This document shows positions 23,221 to 35,068 of a stretch of DNA of 64,000 bases, piece by piece (positions within the stretch are counted from its first letter, which is position 1; every line of letters begins with the position of its first letter). The notes beneath the pieces were generated by a model. It worked only from the letters and a program-made list of their open reading frames with translations. It made no database searches and was not told the DNA's origin. The position numbers and the translations under genes were made by a program. The stretch is from Tetrastigma voinierianum. Lineage: Eukaryota; Streptophyta; Magnoliopsida; Vitales; Vitaceae. The stretch is from positions 1 to 64,000 of the forward strand of contig JAEQBH010002182.1 in NCBI GenBank assembly GCA_016808115.1, in the 5' to 3' direction.

Positions 23221-23364
23221 ATGTCTAACTCACAAATTAGAATTTCATGCCTTGATATTTCGGGCAACAACTACTTATCTTGAATTTTGGATGCGGAAAT
23301 ACACTTAGATACTTCGAACCTAGGAGAAACCATCAAAGAAAATAATAGTGCATCCCTGCAGAAT
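23221..23364 (+). pseudogene. Gag N-terminus of the plus-strand copia element
   Basis: Opens MSNSQIRISCLDISGNNYLS, has a stop in place of Trp, then continues ILDAEIHLDTSNLGETIKEN and ends SASLQ. This is the N-terminus of copia gag. The frame then runs into the inverted LTR of the internal element. The following ~40 codons of gag are missing before it resumes at 29101. Confidence 0.85.
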
Positions 23365-23588
23365 TAGAGAGAAATAAGGAAGAGACAAAGAGAGAATCTG
23401 TATGAAATTCGACATCTTCGTTTGCGCCGATTAGCCCATTTATAGTTTATAGTGAGAAGGCCAAAGCCTTTACATAAATGATACATTAATTGATGTACAT
23501 AATGAATGACATCAGAATCGCATATAATGGGGTGATCTGTAATCGGGCAGGCTTGCTTATGGTCATTCAAAATCCAATATTTATAACA
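23365..23588 (-). repeat. Truncated LTR of the inverted copia relative
   Basis: Reverse complement begins TGTTATAAATATTGG at 23588 and matches the outer LTRs to TTATTTCTCTCTAATT at 23365, where it stops short of TTTTGATTTACAACA. On the plus strand the preceding bases are gag of the outer element. Confidence 0.85.
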
Positions 23589-23743
23589 CTCGAATGACTA
23601 CAACATCAAAGAACATGCCTGATTAAAACCTTACTAGAAAACCCAAGGGGGACAAAAACCTAGTGAAGGAAAAAAGAGCACATGTACTTTGGAAAGTATA
23701 ACCGCCTCATTAAAACCTTACTAGGAAAACTGTGGACAAAAAC

Positions 23744-24634
23744 CTAGGAAGGAAAAAAAAAAGAGTACACAAAAATCCCATTTGAAAATACTGGATCCGC
23801 AGTCGAGGCAATATCTAGTTTTGCCCAGATCTTCATCTCAAATTCTTTCTTTAAATAATTAGCAAGCCTAGAGCTCCCCGTGGTCCCTATTAGATTCAAA
23901 TCATCCACATATATCGTTATAATTGTCAAATCGACTTTGTTTTCTGATAAATACACATACGCATTGAATATTTATATATCCTTCTCTTAATAAGTATGTA
24001 CTCAAACTGATTGTACCACATTCTACCGCATTGTTTAAGTCCATACAAAGATCGCAGTAACTTTATTGAATACATACCACGGGTTTTGAAAATTTTGCTT
24101 CGTGCAATGTAAATCCCTTCAAGGATTTTCATGCATATGTCACTCATCTATGGATCCATACAAATATGCCGTACAACATCCATCTGCATCGCATTTCTAG
24201 TCCTTCCGAGATCGCCAAATGTATTAAATATCTAAAGACATCCATTATCGGGTGAATATGTTCTCATAGTCAATAACGTCTTTCGGCGGAAAACCCCGCG
24301 GCAACAAGGCTATTTTATATCGCATCGATTTAGCTATTTTCATTTCTTTTCGTACAAAGACCCATCTATATCCAACAAGCTTAACATTTTCGTGTGTTGA
24401 ACCACGGTCCAAATACTTTAGCTAAACAATTCGCCTCTCTCGCCGAATCATTTCTTTCCATTTTTCCCAATCTTGTCGATTTCGACATTCATTTATAGTT
24501 TGTGGCTCCTGATCATCGTTATTTTGCATAATGCCCTTAGCCACTTGGAAAGAAAAAGCATTGCTAACAAGAGTATTTCTACGGTCCCATATTTCTCCTT
24601 GATTCATATAATTTATAGAGATCTCTTCATTCAT
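23744..24634 (-). pseudogene. Reverse transcriptase relic of the inverted copia
   Basis: The frame 24147-23926 contains SLYGLKQCGRMWYNQ and 23956-23744 contains IYVDDLNLIGT followed by LKKEFEMK. YVDD is the copia catalytic box. The frame 24634-24422 holds the RT lead-in (MNEEISINYMNQGEIWDRR, then NECRNRQDWEKWKE). Frames differ and stops intervene. The RNase H that should follow is lost; a purine-rich stretch and the LTR come next. Confidence 0.85.
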
Positions 24635-25129
24635 AGGAGATAATTGGTCAGTTACGGCTACTCTTGTAACTGTTTCCTTTAACCCTTGTAATGTATTTAG
24701 CTCAACAGGAGCTGACTGTATCGTAATAGGCTCTTCAGGAGTAATTTAATCAAAACTGTACTTTACAGGAGTAAGCAACTTATTAGATTTTCTTTTCCTT
24801 GGAAAAGAATCTTTAGATCCGATAGGTCTTCCACGTTTTTCGTGACGTGGTTTAGATGTACTAGAAATAGCATTCTCGAACTCTATAGGGATTTCAATGT
24901 GTGCCGGTGTATTAATACCGGAATAGTGATCTTTATCACTTTATTCTCGGATTAGTGAAAGCATCCGGTAATTGATCCAAAGATCCTCGTAAACGGCTGA
25001 TTCTGAACTTCTAGTTCAGATTGTTTAGTACGAGGATCAAGATGCAACAATGATGGTGTATTCCAAGTAATTTCACGCCCATTTATTATAATTGGTTTAT
25101 CGCCTCTTAATGGCGGGAAACAGAGTCTA

Positions 25130-25745
25130 TCAAAATGACACCGCAAACGAGCAAAGAAAAAGATTCCCCTGGCAAAGGTTCAAGGTATTGTATAATCGAT
25201 GTAGAATGAAACCTACACAAATACCCAATCTACGTTGGAGGACCCATTTTGGAACGCTATTTGAGGAATAGGAGGCGGAACTCGCACAACCAAATACACG
25301 TGAATGAGAAATATTTGGTCGGGACCCAAACAATTTGTATAGAGATAAATCATGATCACCAATAGATCGAAGACGTATCAAGTTACCAAAGATGTAAGAG
25401 AGCATGCCCCCAACTGCATAAAATGCACTCGTTCAGCAATGGTCTGAAGAATCCATCAGAATACTTAATGAAAGATTCAGCTAGTCCATTCTGAGTATGT
25501 GTATGAGCAACATGATATTGAATCTCTATACCCAATGACATGCAATAGTCATGAAATGCTTTAGAAGAAAATTCACCGGCATTATCCAAACGGATAGTTT
25601 TAATAGATGATCAGGAAAATGTGCTCGGAGTTTGATAATTTGTGCAAGTAAACGAGCAAAAGCAAGGTCGAGTAGAAAGAAGGCAAACATGAGACCAACG
25701 AGTTGATGCATCAACCAAAACCATAAAATAACGAAATGGTCCACT
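25130..25745 (-). pseudogene. Integrase core relic of the inverted copia
   Basis: Minus-strand frames read MPVNFLLKHFMTIACH, then IEIQYHVAHTHTQNGLAESF and then LGICVGF, which are the catalytic-core end and following part of a copia integrase. The frame 25783-25526 breaks at ~25745, where plus-strand material begins. Confidence 0.8.
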
Positions 25746-25749
25746 ATTA

Positions 25750-26769
25750 TCAAAGAATTCCTTATATCAAAAGAATCCTTCATTTACAGGATCTTGCAGA
25801 TCAATTACCAGATGCTTTCACTAATCCGAATAAAGTGATAAAGTCACATATCTCCAAATTGCTAATACTCCAAAGACATCAAACTCCTATGTGGATTCGA
25901 AATGCTATTGCTAGTGAGCATGCAAGAGGAGCATGCCCCAAGCATAAAGGTAATTTGGTTCTTAAGAGTAATGGTCTAGCAATCCATCACAGAATACTTA
26001 ATGAAAGATCTCAAATTTAGTCCATCTCCTGAAAAGTATGTGTATGAGCAACGTGGATATCAATTAATAGCACCCCGAAGGGCTCCAGAAACCGCTAATT
26101 ATTTAAAGAAAGAATTTGAGATGAAAGATCTAGGTAAAATACATATTGCCTCTGGCCATAGAGACGTAGTATTTTTCAAATGGGATTTTTATTCATCAAT
26201 CCAACATACATTGAAAAGTCCCTAAGCGCTTTACATGGACAAAGCCTGTCCCCTTAACTCCCCTATGATCGGTAAGATCACTATGAATAAAGACCCATTT
26301 CGGCCCTAAAGAAGAGAATGAGAAACCTCGTCCGTAAGGCTATACTTAAGTGCCATTGAGCACTAATGTATCTTGCAAATTGTACAAGGCCACATAGCCT
26401 TTCAGTGAATCGTTGCAAACATACCACTTACCTAGTATTGAACTAGTAAAACATTTGTCGAGATACCTTCGTGGGACAAGTGATGGGGCTTTTTTTATTC
26501 TAAAGTACCAAATTACTTGGTTATACCGATGCAGGATACCTTCTGATCCCTATTCATCACAATCAAGATATGTATTTACTGCGGCAATACGCCATCTCGA
26601 GATCCATTGGCAAACCACATGGTGGCAACCTCCTCCAATCATTCAGAGTTATTAGCAATACATGAGGCAAGCAGGGAGTGCATGTGGTTAAGATCCATGA
26701 TTCAACATATTCGTGACTCTAGTGGTCTTCCTCATTTCTCTCTAATTCTTTTGATTTACAACACGTGTG
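25750..26769 (+). mobile_element. Scrambled plus-strand copia scrap inside the inverted element
   Basis: The start (25765-25870) repeats the integrase-to-RT linker DLADQLPDAFTNPNKVIKSH also found at 31440-31510. Bases ~25915-26060 are a reverse copy of integrase. From ~26060 the plus strand reads RT (NYLKKEFEMKDLGKIHIAS) and then RNase H (SIELVKHLSRYLRGTSDG), and at 26736-26763 the last 28 bp of the LTR (TCTCTAATTCTTTTGATTTACAACA). Directly after, minus-strand integrase resumes. It is a mosaic of pieces in both orientations. Confidence 0.7.
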
Positions 26770-27428
26770 GATCAGAATAGACTTTTAGAGAAGAAGGTCG
26801 GGTGAACTTTCCGAGCAAGGCTAATACAGCTTGTAATGATCAGGACTCAATATATGACCATCGGGTCAAGGAATGACCATTAGATTGGTGAAGTATACGC
26901 CTAAGCATAGAGGTGCCTGGATGACCAAGTCGTTCATGCCATAGAACAATGAGTGGTGAATTACTGAACTTCGGATTCAAAATTGCATAAGATTCAACAG
27001 TAGTAATGGTGGTTAGATATAAACTACATTCTAATGATCGCAATTTTTCTAGAATACATTTTGTGCCATCATGAGTGGCAGTAATGAGGAGAAATTCACT
27101 AGTGTCATCACTCATTGTTTCTAGATGGTATCCATTCAAGCGATATCCTTAAACTAAGCAAATTGCGTCGATTGGGCGAATAAAGAGCATCTTGAAGGTG
27201 GAGAATAAGACCACCGGTAGAATAATAAGGGCTTTGCACGGAGTCGCAAATTAAGTTTCGACAAGACCGAAAAATAGTAGTAACATTAGAAGGGGCTAAT
27301 GTTAATTTGGGAAAATACTTATTTTTCTCAGAAATAGAATGAGTTGCAAAGACGCCTCCCGCCGCACAAATATCTCCAAAGGATATCGACTGAGGTGGCA
27401 GCCGGGAGAGGCATCCATGTTGCTTCAA
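26770..27428 (-). pseudogene. Protease and pre-integrase relic of the inverted copia
   Basis: The frame 27428-27108 has FPKLTLAPSNVTTIF and a line with ILHLQDALYSPNRRNLLS, the protease end of copia elements. The frame 27139-26840 has NSPLIVLWHERLGHPGTSML, the conserved pre-integrase segment with its His-Cys region. Confidence 0.85.
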
Positions 27429-27599
27429 GTTATAGAAAATAAGGTTTGTAAATTAAGAAAGAAATATTATCAAACATTGAAAACTTCTGTGGAGAAATGG
27501 AATTACATAAGAAAATAAAGAAAAGAACTAATAAGAATTGACATGCCCATCACCAATTAGATGGGAAATATTTCCATTGGGGTCCTCAAAGAAATCAGA

Positions 27600-28560
27600 A
27601 ACATCAAAGTGGGGCAACCATGCCACCATCACCATTACTCATCAAAGAAATTGATCAATATCCCCGCTTTCACTGACGATGCTTAGTAGAGATCAAACCA
27701 AAATGTTCGGGTCGCATCGACGGTGCACGTGACCACGACCGGCCATGCCACATCTATGCCAGCATTATCTCTGTCAAGGCTGAGTGACATTCTCGTCGTT
27801 GGTCAGCCTCGTGGATCTGGGAGCTTCCCTTATCGAATCGCTTTATTAAGGACCATTGTTACGATTTCAGATTTATCACTGGCCACGCTCGACCACCACT
27901 CACATCCTTGTCCTTTCCCTGGGACCCGCCCATTTTTTGTGCCCTTGTCTATTGCTATGAGGTGAGGCAAAAGTAGCATTTGCTTCAGGAAATGCTTTAA
28001 ACCCTGTAGGACGAGATTGATGATTTTGAAGCAAAAGCTCGTTATTCTTTTCAGCCACAAGGAGACATGCAATCAATTCAGAATATTTAGTAAACCGACG
28101 CTCTCTATATTGCTGCTGTAGGAGCACATTAGAGGCGTGAAAAGTGGTAAAAGTTTTTTCGAAAGATATCCTCTTTCAGTTGATATTCTCCCCACAAAGC
28201 TTTAACTGCGAACTAATCTGAAATAAAGCCTAATCAGATTCGCTACCGTAATTTAAAGTCTTGAAGCGCAATGCAAACAATCATATCTTCGCTCAGGGGA
28301 GTATCACCGCTTTTCCGGTGGTCATATCGGCCTTTAAACTCGCTGCAGGACCAATGGGTCTTTACCGTAAGGTATTCATTCGAGACTCTCATCAAGATGA
28401 CGCATAAGGAACACAGCTTTTGTGAGCGATTCAGGATGCACTATTATTTCTTTGATGGTTTCTCCTGTGTCTCGAAGCATCTATGTATTTCCGCATCCAA
28501 AATCCAGATAAGTAAATATGTCTCGAATATCAAGGGCAACAAATTCTAATTTTGTGAGGT
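27600..28560 (-). pseudogene. Gag relic of the inverted copia
   Basis: The frame start near 28558 reads MSNLTKLEFVALDI. The frames 28127-27830 carry QQYRERRFTKYSELIACLLV and LQNHQSRPTGFKAFPEA. Near 27760-27690 a decayed CYRCG knuckle lies in another frame. Multiple frame changes. Confidence 0.8.
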
Positions 28561-29100
28561 TAGACATATTCGAAATAATAGAAATAATAAATTAAGAAAA
28601 TTTGTAAAAAAATGATCAAAATTTAACAAGAATAAATAAATAAATATAGATTCTTCAAAGAATCTAAATAAATGACACCATTTTTCGTATTATAATTTTG
28701 TAAAAATTCTTCTCAGAATTTAAGCAGTTAATTCTTCTGTAATTTAGAAGAGCTGGCAAAATTCATCTAGAATTATTGCAAAATGGAATTCTTCGTGAAT
28801 TCAAAGTGTATGATGGTGAGTTATAATTGTTGAATAGAATTCTACTGGAATTCATGTTAAATTGAAAAAATGGGTATCAAATGCTTCTGGAAATGATACC
28901 ATATATAAATAGAAAAAATAATAAATAACAAAGTAGCACAATGGTAGAGTAACAATAGTATGATGGAAGTTATTGGTCCGAACTCAAATAAAAGCAACAA
29001 GGTGTTGCACTAAACAAAAGTCATGCGAGTACCCTGAGCCGGTTTAGCCTGGGGCAAATGTTCGAAACTAACTATCGCCTCGTAGCTGCGGCCGATAACG

Positions 29101-29840
29101 TGGATACACTCCCCCAAAGCAAGATATGATTGGTCGTGATTTACACTTCAAGACTTTAAGTCCTTAGCGAATACAATTCTACTTTATTCTCGATTAGTTC
29201 GCAGCTAAAGCTTGCGGGGGAGAATATCACCTACGAGGATATGCTCAAAACTTTTACCATTTTCTCACGTTTCTAATGTGCTCCTCGCAACAAGAATATA
29301 GAGAGCGCTTCTACATTTAAATATTCGAATTGATTGCATGTCTCTTATATTGAAAGAATAACGAAGCTTTTGCTTCAAAATCATCAATCTCGCCCTGCTG
29401 TGGTTTAAAGCATTTCCCGAAGAATGTGCTACTTTCGCTCACCCCCATAAAGAATAGACAAGGCACAAAATGGGTCGTCTAGGGGGAAAGGACGAGGACG
29501 TGGTGGTGGTCGAGGGCGTGGCCGTGGTGATAATTCTAGAAATCGTAACAATGGTCTCTTCAAAAATAAGAAAAGCGATTCCAATAAAGGGAAGCTCCCA
29601 AATCCACAAGCAACCACTGACCAGAATATCAATCAACGCCAACAAGATAATGCTTGTTATAGATGTGGCATGACGAGTCATTGGTCACGTACCTATCGTA
29701 CGGCCAAACATTTGGTTGATCTCTACCAAGCATCAATCAAAGGCAAAGGCAAGGATATTGAAGTCAATTTCTTTGATGGTAATGGTGATGGTGGCACGGA
29801 TTCATTTCACTTCGATGTTTCGATTTCAGGACCCTAATGG
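29101..29840 (+). pseudogene. Gag remainder and zinc knuckle of the plus-strand copia
   Basis: Gag resumes at about KTVILPKARYDW and continues with decayed LQDFKTL..YNSAMF. At 29645-29730 the knuckle reads CYRCGMTSHWSRTYRTAKHL, with the CX2CX4HX4C spacing broken only at the last Cys (Tyr). VDLYQASIKGKGKDIEVNFF follows. Confidence 0.85.
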
Positions 29841-30000
29841 AAATATTTCCCATCTAATCGGGTGATGGGCATGTCAATTCCGATTAGTTCTTTTCTTATT
29901 TTCTTACGTAATTCCATTCACGTAAGTTTTCAACGCTTCAATAATATTTCTTTTTCTTAATTTCTAAACCTTATTTTTCTATAACTTTGAAGCAACATGG

Positions 30001-31270
30001 ATGCCTCCAAATACACCTCAAGTCAATAATATCACTGAGATATTTGGTCTCAAGTGCATCAGTTACAACTCATTCTATTTTGGCGTAAAAGCAAAGTATT
30101 TTTCCCAATTAACATTAGCCCCTTCTAATGTTACTACTATTTCCGATCTTGTCAACTTAATTGACGGCTCCGGTAAAGCCACTATTATTCTACCAGGTGG
30201 TACTATTCTCCACCTTCAAGATGCCCTTTATTCCACCTAATCCATAATGCTAATTTGCTTAGGCTTTTAAGGATATCCGCTTGAATGTGGATACCATCTA
30301 GAAATTAAATGAGTGACGACACTAGTGAATTTCTCTCATTACGCCACTCATGATGGTACAAATGTATTCTAGAAAATCGCGATCATTAGAATGTGGTTTA
30401 TATCTAACCACCATTACTATCGTTGAATCTTATGTACTGACCAAGTTCCGCACCACCACTATCGATTCTATGGCATGAACGACTTGCCCATCCAGCACCT
30501 CTATGCTTTAGGCTGATATCACCAATCATTGGTCACTCCTTGGACTAATGGCTTCATATCGAGTCACAATCATTGCTAACCTGTATTGTTCAGATCAAGG
30601 GAGTTTATCACCTAACCTTCTTCTCTAAAAGCCGATCACCCACCTCAATTTCGAACGATTCAAGGAGACATTGTGGACCTATCGACTCACCTAGTGGACC
30701 ATTTCGTTATTTTATGGTTTTCGCTGATGCATCAACCGTTAGTCTCATGTTTGCCTTCTTCTACCGAACCTTGCTTTTCGCTCGCTTACTCGCACAAATT
30801 ATCAAACTCCGAGCATTATTTCCCGATCATCCTATTAAACTATCCGCTTGGATAATGCCGGCGAATTTTCTTCTAAAGCATTTCATGACTATCGCATGTC
30901 ATCAGGGTATGATATTCAATATCCCCGTTGCTCATACACATACTGTAACGGACTAGTCAATCTTCATTAAGCATTTGCAATGATCGCTGTAATTCATTAC
31001 TCTTAAGAACCAAATTACCTTTATCTGGTTGGGGGCATGCTCTACTACATGCTGGTAACTTGATATGTCTTCGTCCTATTGGTGATCATGATTTATCTCC
31101 TATACAAATTGTTTCTGGGTCCCAACCAAATATTTCTCATTTATGTGTATTCGTCAGGCGCTTTTATGTCCCTATTCCTCCAAACCAACGTTCCAAAATG
31201 GGTCCTCAACGTAGATTGGGTATTTATTTCGTTCTACATCGATTATACAATACCTTGAACCTTTAACAAA
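30001..31270 (+). pseudogene. Protease and integrase relics of the plus-strand copia
   Basis: The frame 30001-30240 holds LTLAPSNVTTISDLVN and ILHLQDALYST (protease). The frame 30573-30956 holds GPIDSPSGPFRYFMVFADAS and LFPDHPIKLSAWIMPANFLL (integrase core). The frame 31060-31266 holds PIQIVSGSQPNISHL and PQRRLGIYF. The plain GAG-pre-integrase domain between them is out of frame. Confidence 0.8.
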
Positions 31271-31429
31271 TCTTAACGCTTCGCTTTGGTGATTGGTCAT
31301 TTGCGGATGAATCGCTTTCCCGCCATTAGGGGCGATAAACCAATTTTATACAAATGGCGTGAAATTACTTTGAATACACCATCATCACAGATCTCTCGAT
31401 CCTCAGACTAACAATCCGAACTAGAAGTT

Positions 31430-32740
31430 CAAAGAATCCTTCATTTCCAGGATCTTGCAGATCAATTACCAGATGCTTTCACTAATCCGAATAAAGTGAT
31501 AAAGTCACATATTCCAGTTGTTAATACACCAACACACATTGAAATCCCTATAGGGGATTCGGGAAATGCTATTGCTAGTACATCTAAATCAATGGCCCGA
31601 AACGTGAAGACCCATTCTGATCTAAAGATTCTTTCCAAGGAAAAATAAAATCTAATAGTCGCGACCTGTAAAGTACGCTTTGATTAAATTACTCCTCGAA
31701 GAGCCTATTACGATACGCCTCGCCTCGCTGAGCTAAATACATTACAAGGGTTAAAGGAACAAGCATAAGAGTAACTGTGACCGAATTAATTATCTCTTAT
31801 GAATGAAGAGATCTCTATAAATTATATGAATCAAGGAGAAATATGGACCGTAGAAATACTTTAGCAATGCTTTTTCTTCCAAGCGCTAAGGGCATTATGC
31901 AAAATAACGATGATCGTGTGAGCCACAAACTATAAATGAATGTCGAAATCGACAAGATCGGGAAAAATGGAAAGAAGCAATTCCGGCGGAACTGAATTGT
32001 TTAGCTAAAAAGGAGGTATTTGGGACTTAGCCCAACACCAAAATGTTAAGCCTGCTTGATTATAGATGGGTCTGCATGAAAAAGAAATGAAAAGCCAATG
32101 AAATCAGACATATAAAGCTCGCTCATGCACAAAGCTTTTCACAAAGACCCTGTGATTACCATGAGAGACATATTTACCTCAAGAATGGATGCAATCACCT
32201 TTGATATTTAATACATTCGCAGCCCAAGGACTAGAAATGCATTTGATGGATGTTGTCACAAAGATATTTGTAATGGATCCATGATAAGGATATATACATG
32301 AAAATCTCTGAAGGATTTACATTGCCTGAAGCAAAAATTTTCAAAACCACGTGGTATGTATTCAATAAAGATAACGATCTTTGTGTACTGAGACTTAAAC
32401 AATCCGGGTAGAATGTGGTACAATCGCTTGAGTACATACTTATTAAGAGAAGGATATGTAAATAATCAATCCGCCCATGTATTTATCAAGAAAACAAAGT
32501 CACTGGGACACCATAAAGAAGATACGCTGACGATCTGGTCTCCATTGCGACCTCGAAGGGCTCCTAGAAACTCTAATTATTTAAAGAAAGAATTTGAGAT
32601 GAAAGATCTTAAAACTAGATATTGCCTCTATCATGTGACGAGTATTTTTCAAATGGGATTTTTGTCCATCAATCAACAACATACATTGAAAAGTCCCGTT
32701 ACTTTTACACTGACAAAGCCCATCCCCTTAACTCCCCTAT
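31430..32740 (+). pseudogene. Linker and reverse transcriptase relic of the plus-strand copia
   Basis: The linker RILHFQDLADQLPDAFTNP is open at 31426-31560. Further on, RT pieces lie in several frames. The frame 32413-32742 begins MWYNRLSTYLLREGYVNNQS and has NYLKKEFEMKDLKT. The YVDD box is degraded (DTLTIW). Confidence 0.75.
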
Positions 32741-32879
32741 GATTGTAAGATCACTAAGTGAATAAAGACCCATTTCATCCTGTGCCAGTAATGAAAACCT
32801 CGTCCGTATACCATACTTATGCCATCGAGCACCATATCAGACAAGGCCGTACATAGCCTTTTCAAAGGAACTTGCTTGC

Positions 32880-33180
32880 AAAATATGCTTCGCCGCCTAC
32901 TCTTAGGCATCGAACCGAGTAAACATTTGTCGAGATACCTTCGTGGGACAAGGGATATGAGGCTCTTATTCTAAAGCACCAAAACCAGTAATTTACTGTT
33001 ATACCGATGCAGGATACCTTTCTGGATCCCCATAAATCCCTCGATCACAATCAGATATGTATTTACTTACGGCACATCGCCATCTCGAGATCCATTAAGC
33101 AAACCATGCATAAGAACCTCCTCCAATCATTCGCAGTTATTAGCAATACATGATAAGCAGTTATGAACAGATGCTGCTAA
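32880..33180 (+). pseudogene. RNase H relic of the plus-strand copia
   Basis: Nucleotide match with the scrap at 26413-26655, including KHLSRYLRGT-like and SQSDMYLL-like coding words, but in broken frames. It lies between RT and the 3' LTR, as in copia order. Confidence 0.65.
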
Positions 33181-33702
33181 GATCCACGATTCAACATATT
33201 CGTGACTCTACGTCTTCCTCCTATTTCAAACACAACAACAACATTATAAGATAACGCGCACGTGACGCACAACCCAAAGGCGAATACATCAAAGGAGACC
33301 GAACAAAGCATATTTCCAAAGTTCTTTACACGCATGAGCTTCAAAACAATGGTGAGATCGACATACAACAAATCGTGCCCAAGTGATAACCCAGACGACC
33401 ACTAAGGCATTACCTCGCTACGACCTTCAAAAATTTCTACGCCTAAATTAGAATGAGGAGACTCAAAGATTCCACACCGAGATATTACATATCGTGGGAG
33501 CGTAAATACTCAAAGTAGCATCAGATTCTTTTTCCTTCACTGCGCTATCCCACCTGTTTTTCCTAGTAAGGTTTTACGAAGTGAGCTTATACTTTCAAAG
33601 TACATGCAATTTTTTCCTTTACTAGGTTTTCATCTCCACCGGGTTTTTCCTAAGAAGTTTTAATGAGGTACGTTTCTTCGACATTGGCCATTCACGGAAA
33701 GC

Positions 33703-33947
33703 TACTATAAATATTGGATTTTTGAACGACCATAATGACACACTGGGATTACAAAGATCACTTATTATATACGCTGACATAACGCTATCTATTACGCATA
33801 TCAATTAACGTATCATTTACGTAGCGCTACTTCTTCTTTCTATAAGCCTATAACAAATTTAATCAGCATTTAAATGCAAGATCGAATTTCTTCCAATTTC
33901 TTTTTGTCTTTTTCCTTATTTCTCTCTAATTCTTTTGATTTACAACA
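33703..33947 (+). repeat. 3' LTR of the plus-strand copia element
   Basis: Begins TACTATAAATATTGG (one change in the TG start) and ends TTTACAACA, followed by the target duplication ATAAT. It differs from the 5' LTR at many sites and small gaps, suggesting an old insertion or low sequence quality. Confidence 0.9.
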
Positions 33948-35068
33948 ATAATAAATTATTATATTATAATTTAATAATAAAATTATTATAAATATATTGA
34001 TATTAATGTAAATTGATTTTATGATTGTCATTATTCATATATTATTTATAATTATTTCGAAAACTTTAAATATATTTATTATTTTATATATCTTAATATT
34101 TTTAATGATATATCCCTTTATTACTATTTTAAAATACAAAATACATAACATCTATACAATGATATAATAATTTTAAATATATTTATTATAAAATTGATTT
34201 ATTTTGTTAAATATATTTACTATGTAAAATAATTATACCATTATGATATAGTATGTATAGATAATAATATTAATAAAAATATGTTACTGATTTGATTTTG
34301 TAACATAATATTAATTATCAAATAAGAGAATAGTTATAAAAAGATTTTATAAATATTTCCATCCTTATCTCTAATAATATTTTTATATTAATTTAATTGA
34401 TTATAATTATAAATAGAAACTAATTTATTTTATATTTATATTTATTCAATTTTAGGATTAAGAAACAACTATTATCAATTTTTAAGAGATATTTATAAAA
34501 AAAACATATACAAACTTGTTATTAGTTTTATTTGTAAAAAACTAATTATATTTTCTTTTAATTTTTAAATTATTTCATTGGAGAAGCTTTAAAGTCTTTT
34601 TTTTTTTAAGGAAGAAGCTTTAAAGTCTTAGATATTATTGTTTAAATAATATTTAACTATGACACAGTATTTAAAAAAAAAACTATAACAAAATTTAATA
34701 TTTTGAATAATAAATTAATTTATTAATTAATAAACGATTTTTTGAATAAAAATCGTTAAGAGATAGATTTTTGAGTAATAAAAATAAAAATAAAATTAAT
34801 TCATATGAAGATCAATATGTTTATAATATTACAAAAAAAGAGCTACTGTACACGGGTTGGAATTTTTTTTAAAATTAAAATAAAAAAGGATTCGTTGCAA
34901 TTAAAAAAAATGTATTTGTGACGTTACTTTTTGAAGGGAAATGAGAAATCACTAAAACCGAGTCCACCACTACCCCCTCTACATAGCCCTCTCTTCTCTT
35001 TGATCAACCCAAAACCCCTAAAGCCCCAAAATCAGAACAATCGCACACCAAACCCTTCTCTCGTCGTC
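33948..35068. other. AT-rich intergenic region upstream of TIM17
   Basis: No ORF or repeat family recognised; the sequence is dominated by A and T with short homopolymers. The last ~140 bases before the start codon are C-rich and probably the 5' untranslated region. Confidence 0.6.

Larger units (their letters stand above)
23365..29100 (-). mobile_element. Inverted copia relative inside the gag of the plus-strand element
   Basis: On the minus strand from 29100: primer site, leader, gag (from ~28560), zinc knuckle (~27750), protease, integrase N-terminus, a break, integrase core, RT, and an LTR at 23588-23365. RNase H is absent. It lacks a 5' LTR altogether and its 3' LTR has lost the last ~16 bases, so both ends fall at the U5/primer-site border. 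No TG...CA ends or target duplication bound it. It is therefore not a simple insertion; inversion, recombination between two copies or a rearranged cDNA are possible origins. Confidence 0.8.
22427..33952 (+). mobile_element. Ale-type Ty1/copia retrotransposon with target duplication, containing an inverted relative
   Basis: The 5' LTR (22432-22679) and 3' LTR (33703-33947) are flanked by the same five bases, ATAAT, at 22427-22431 and 33948-33952. The gene order in plus-strand pieces is gag, zinc knuckle, protease, integrase, RT, RNase H, which is Ty1/copia order. The primer site CGTTATCA and the knuckle CYRCGMTSHWSRT suggest the Ale lineage. After 143 bases of gag, a minus-strand sequence of the same family occupies 23365-29100, and then gag resumes. 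All genes are broken. Confidence 0.85.

Noticed and set aside
34931..35068. Upstream in-frame ATG that would extend TIM17 by 46 residues
   Set aside because: Plant TIM17 proteins begin MGTPETSREPC; the extension is Pro-rich and unlike a presequence, so this is better read as 5' untranslated region.
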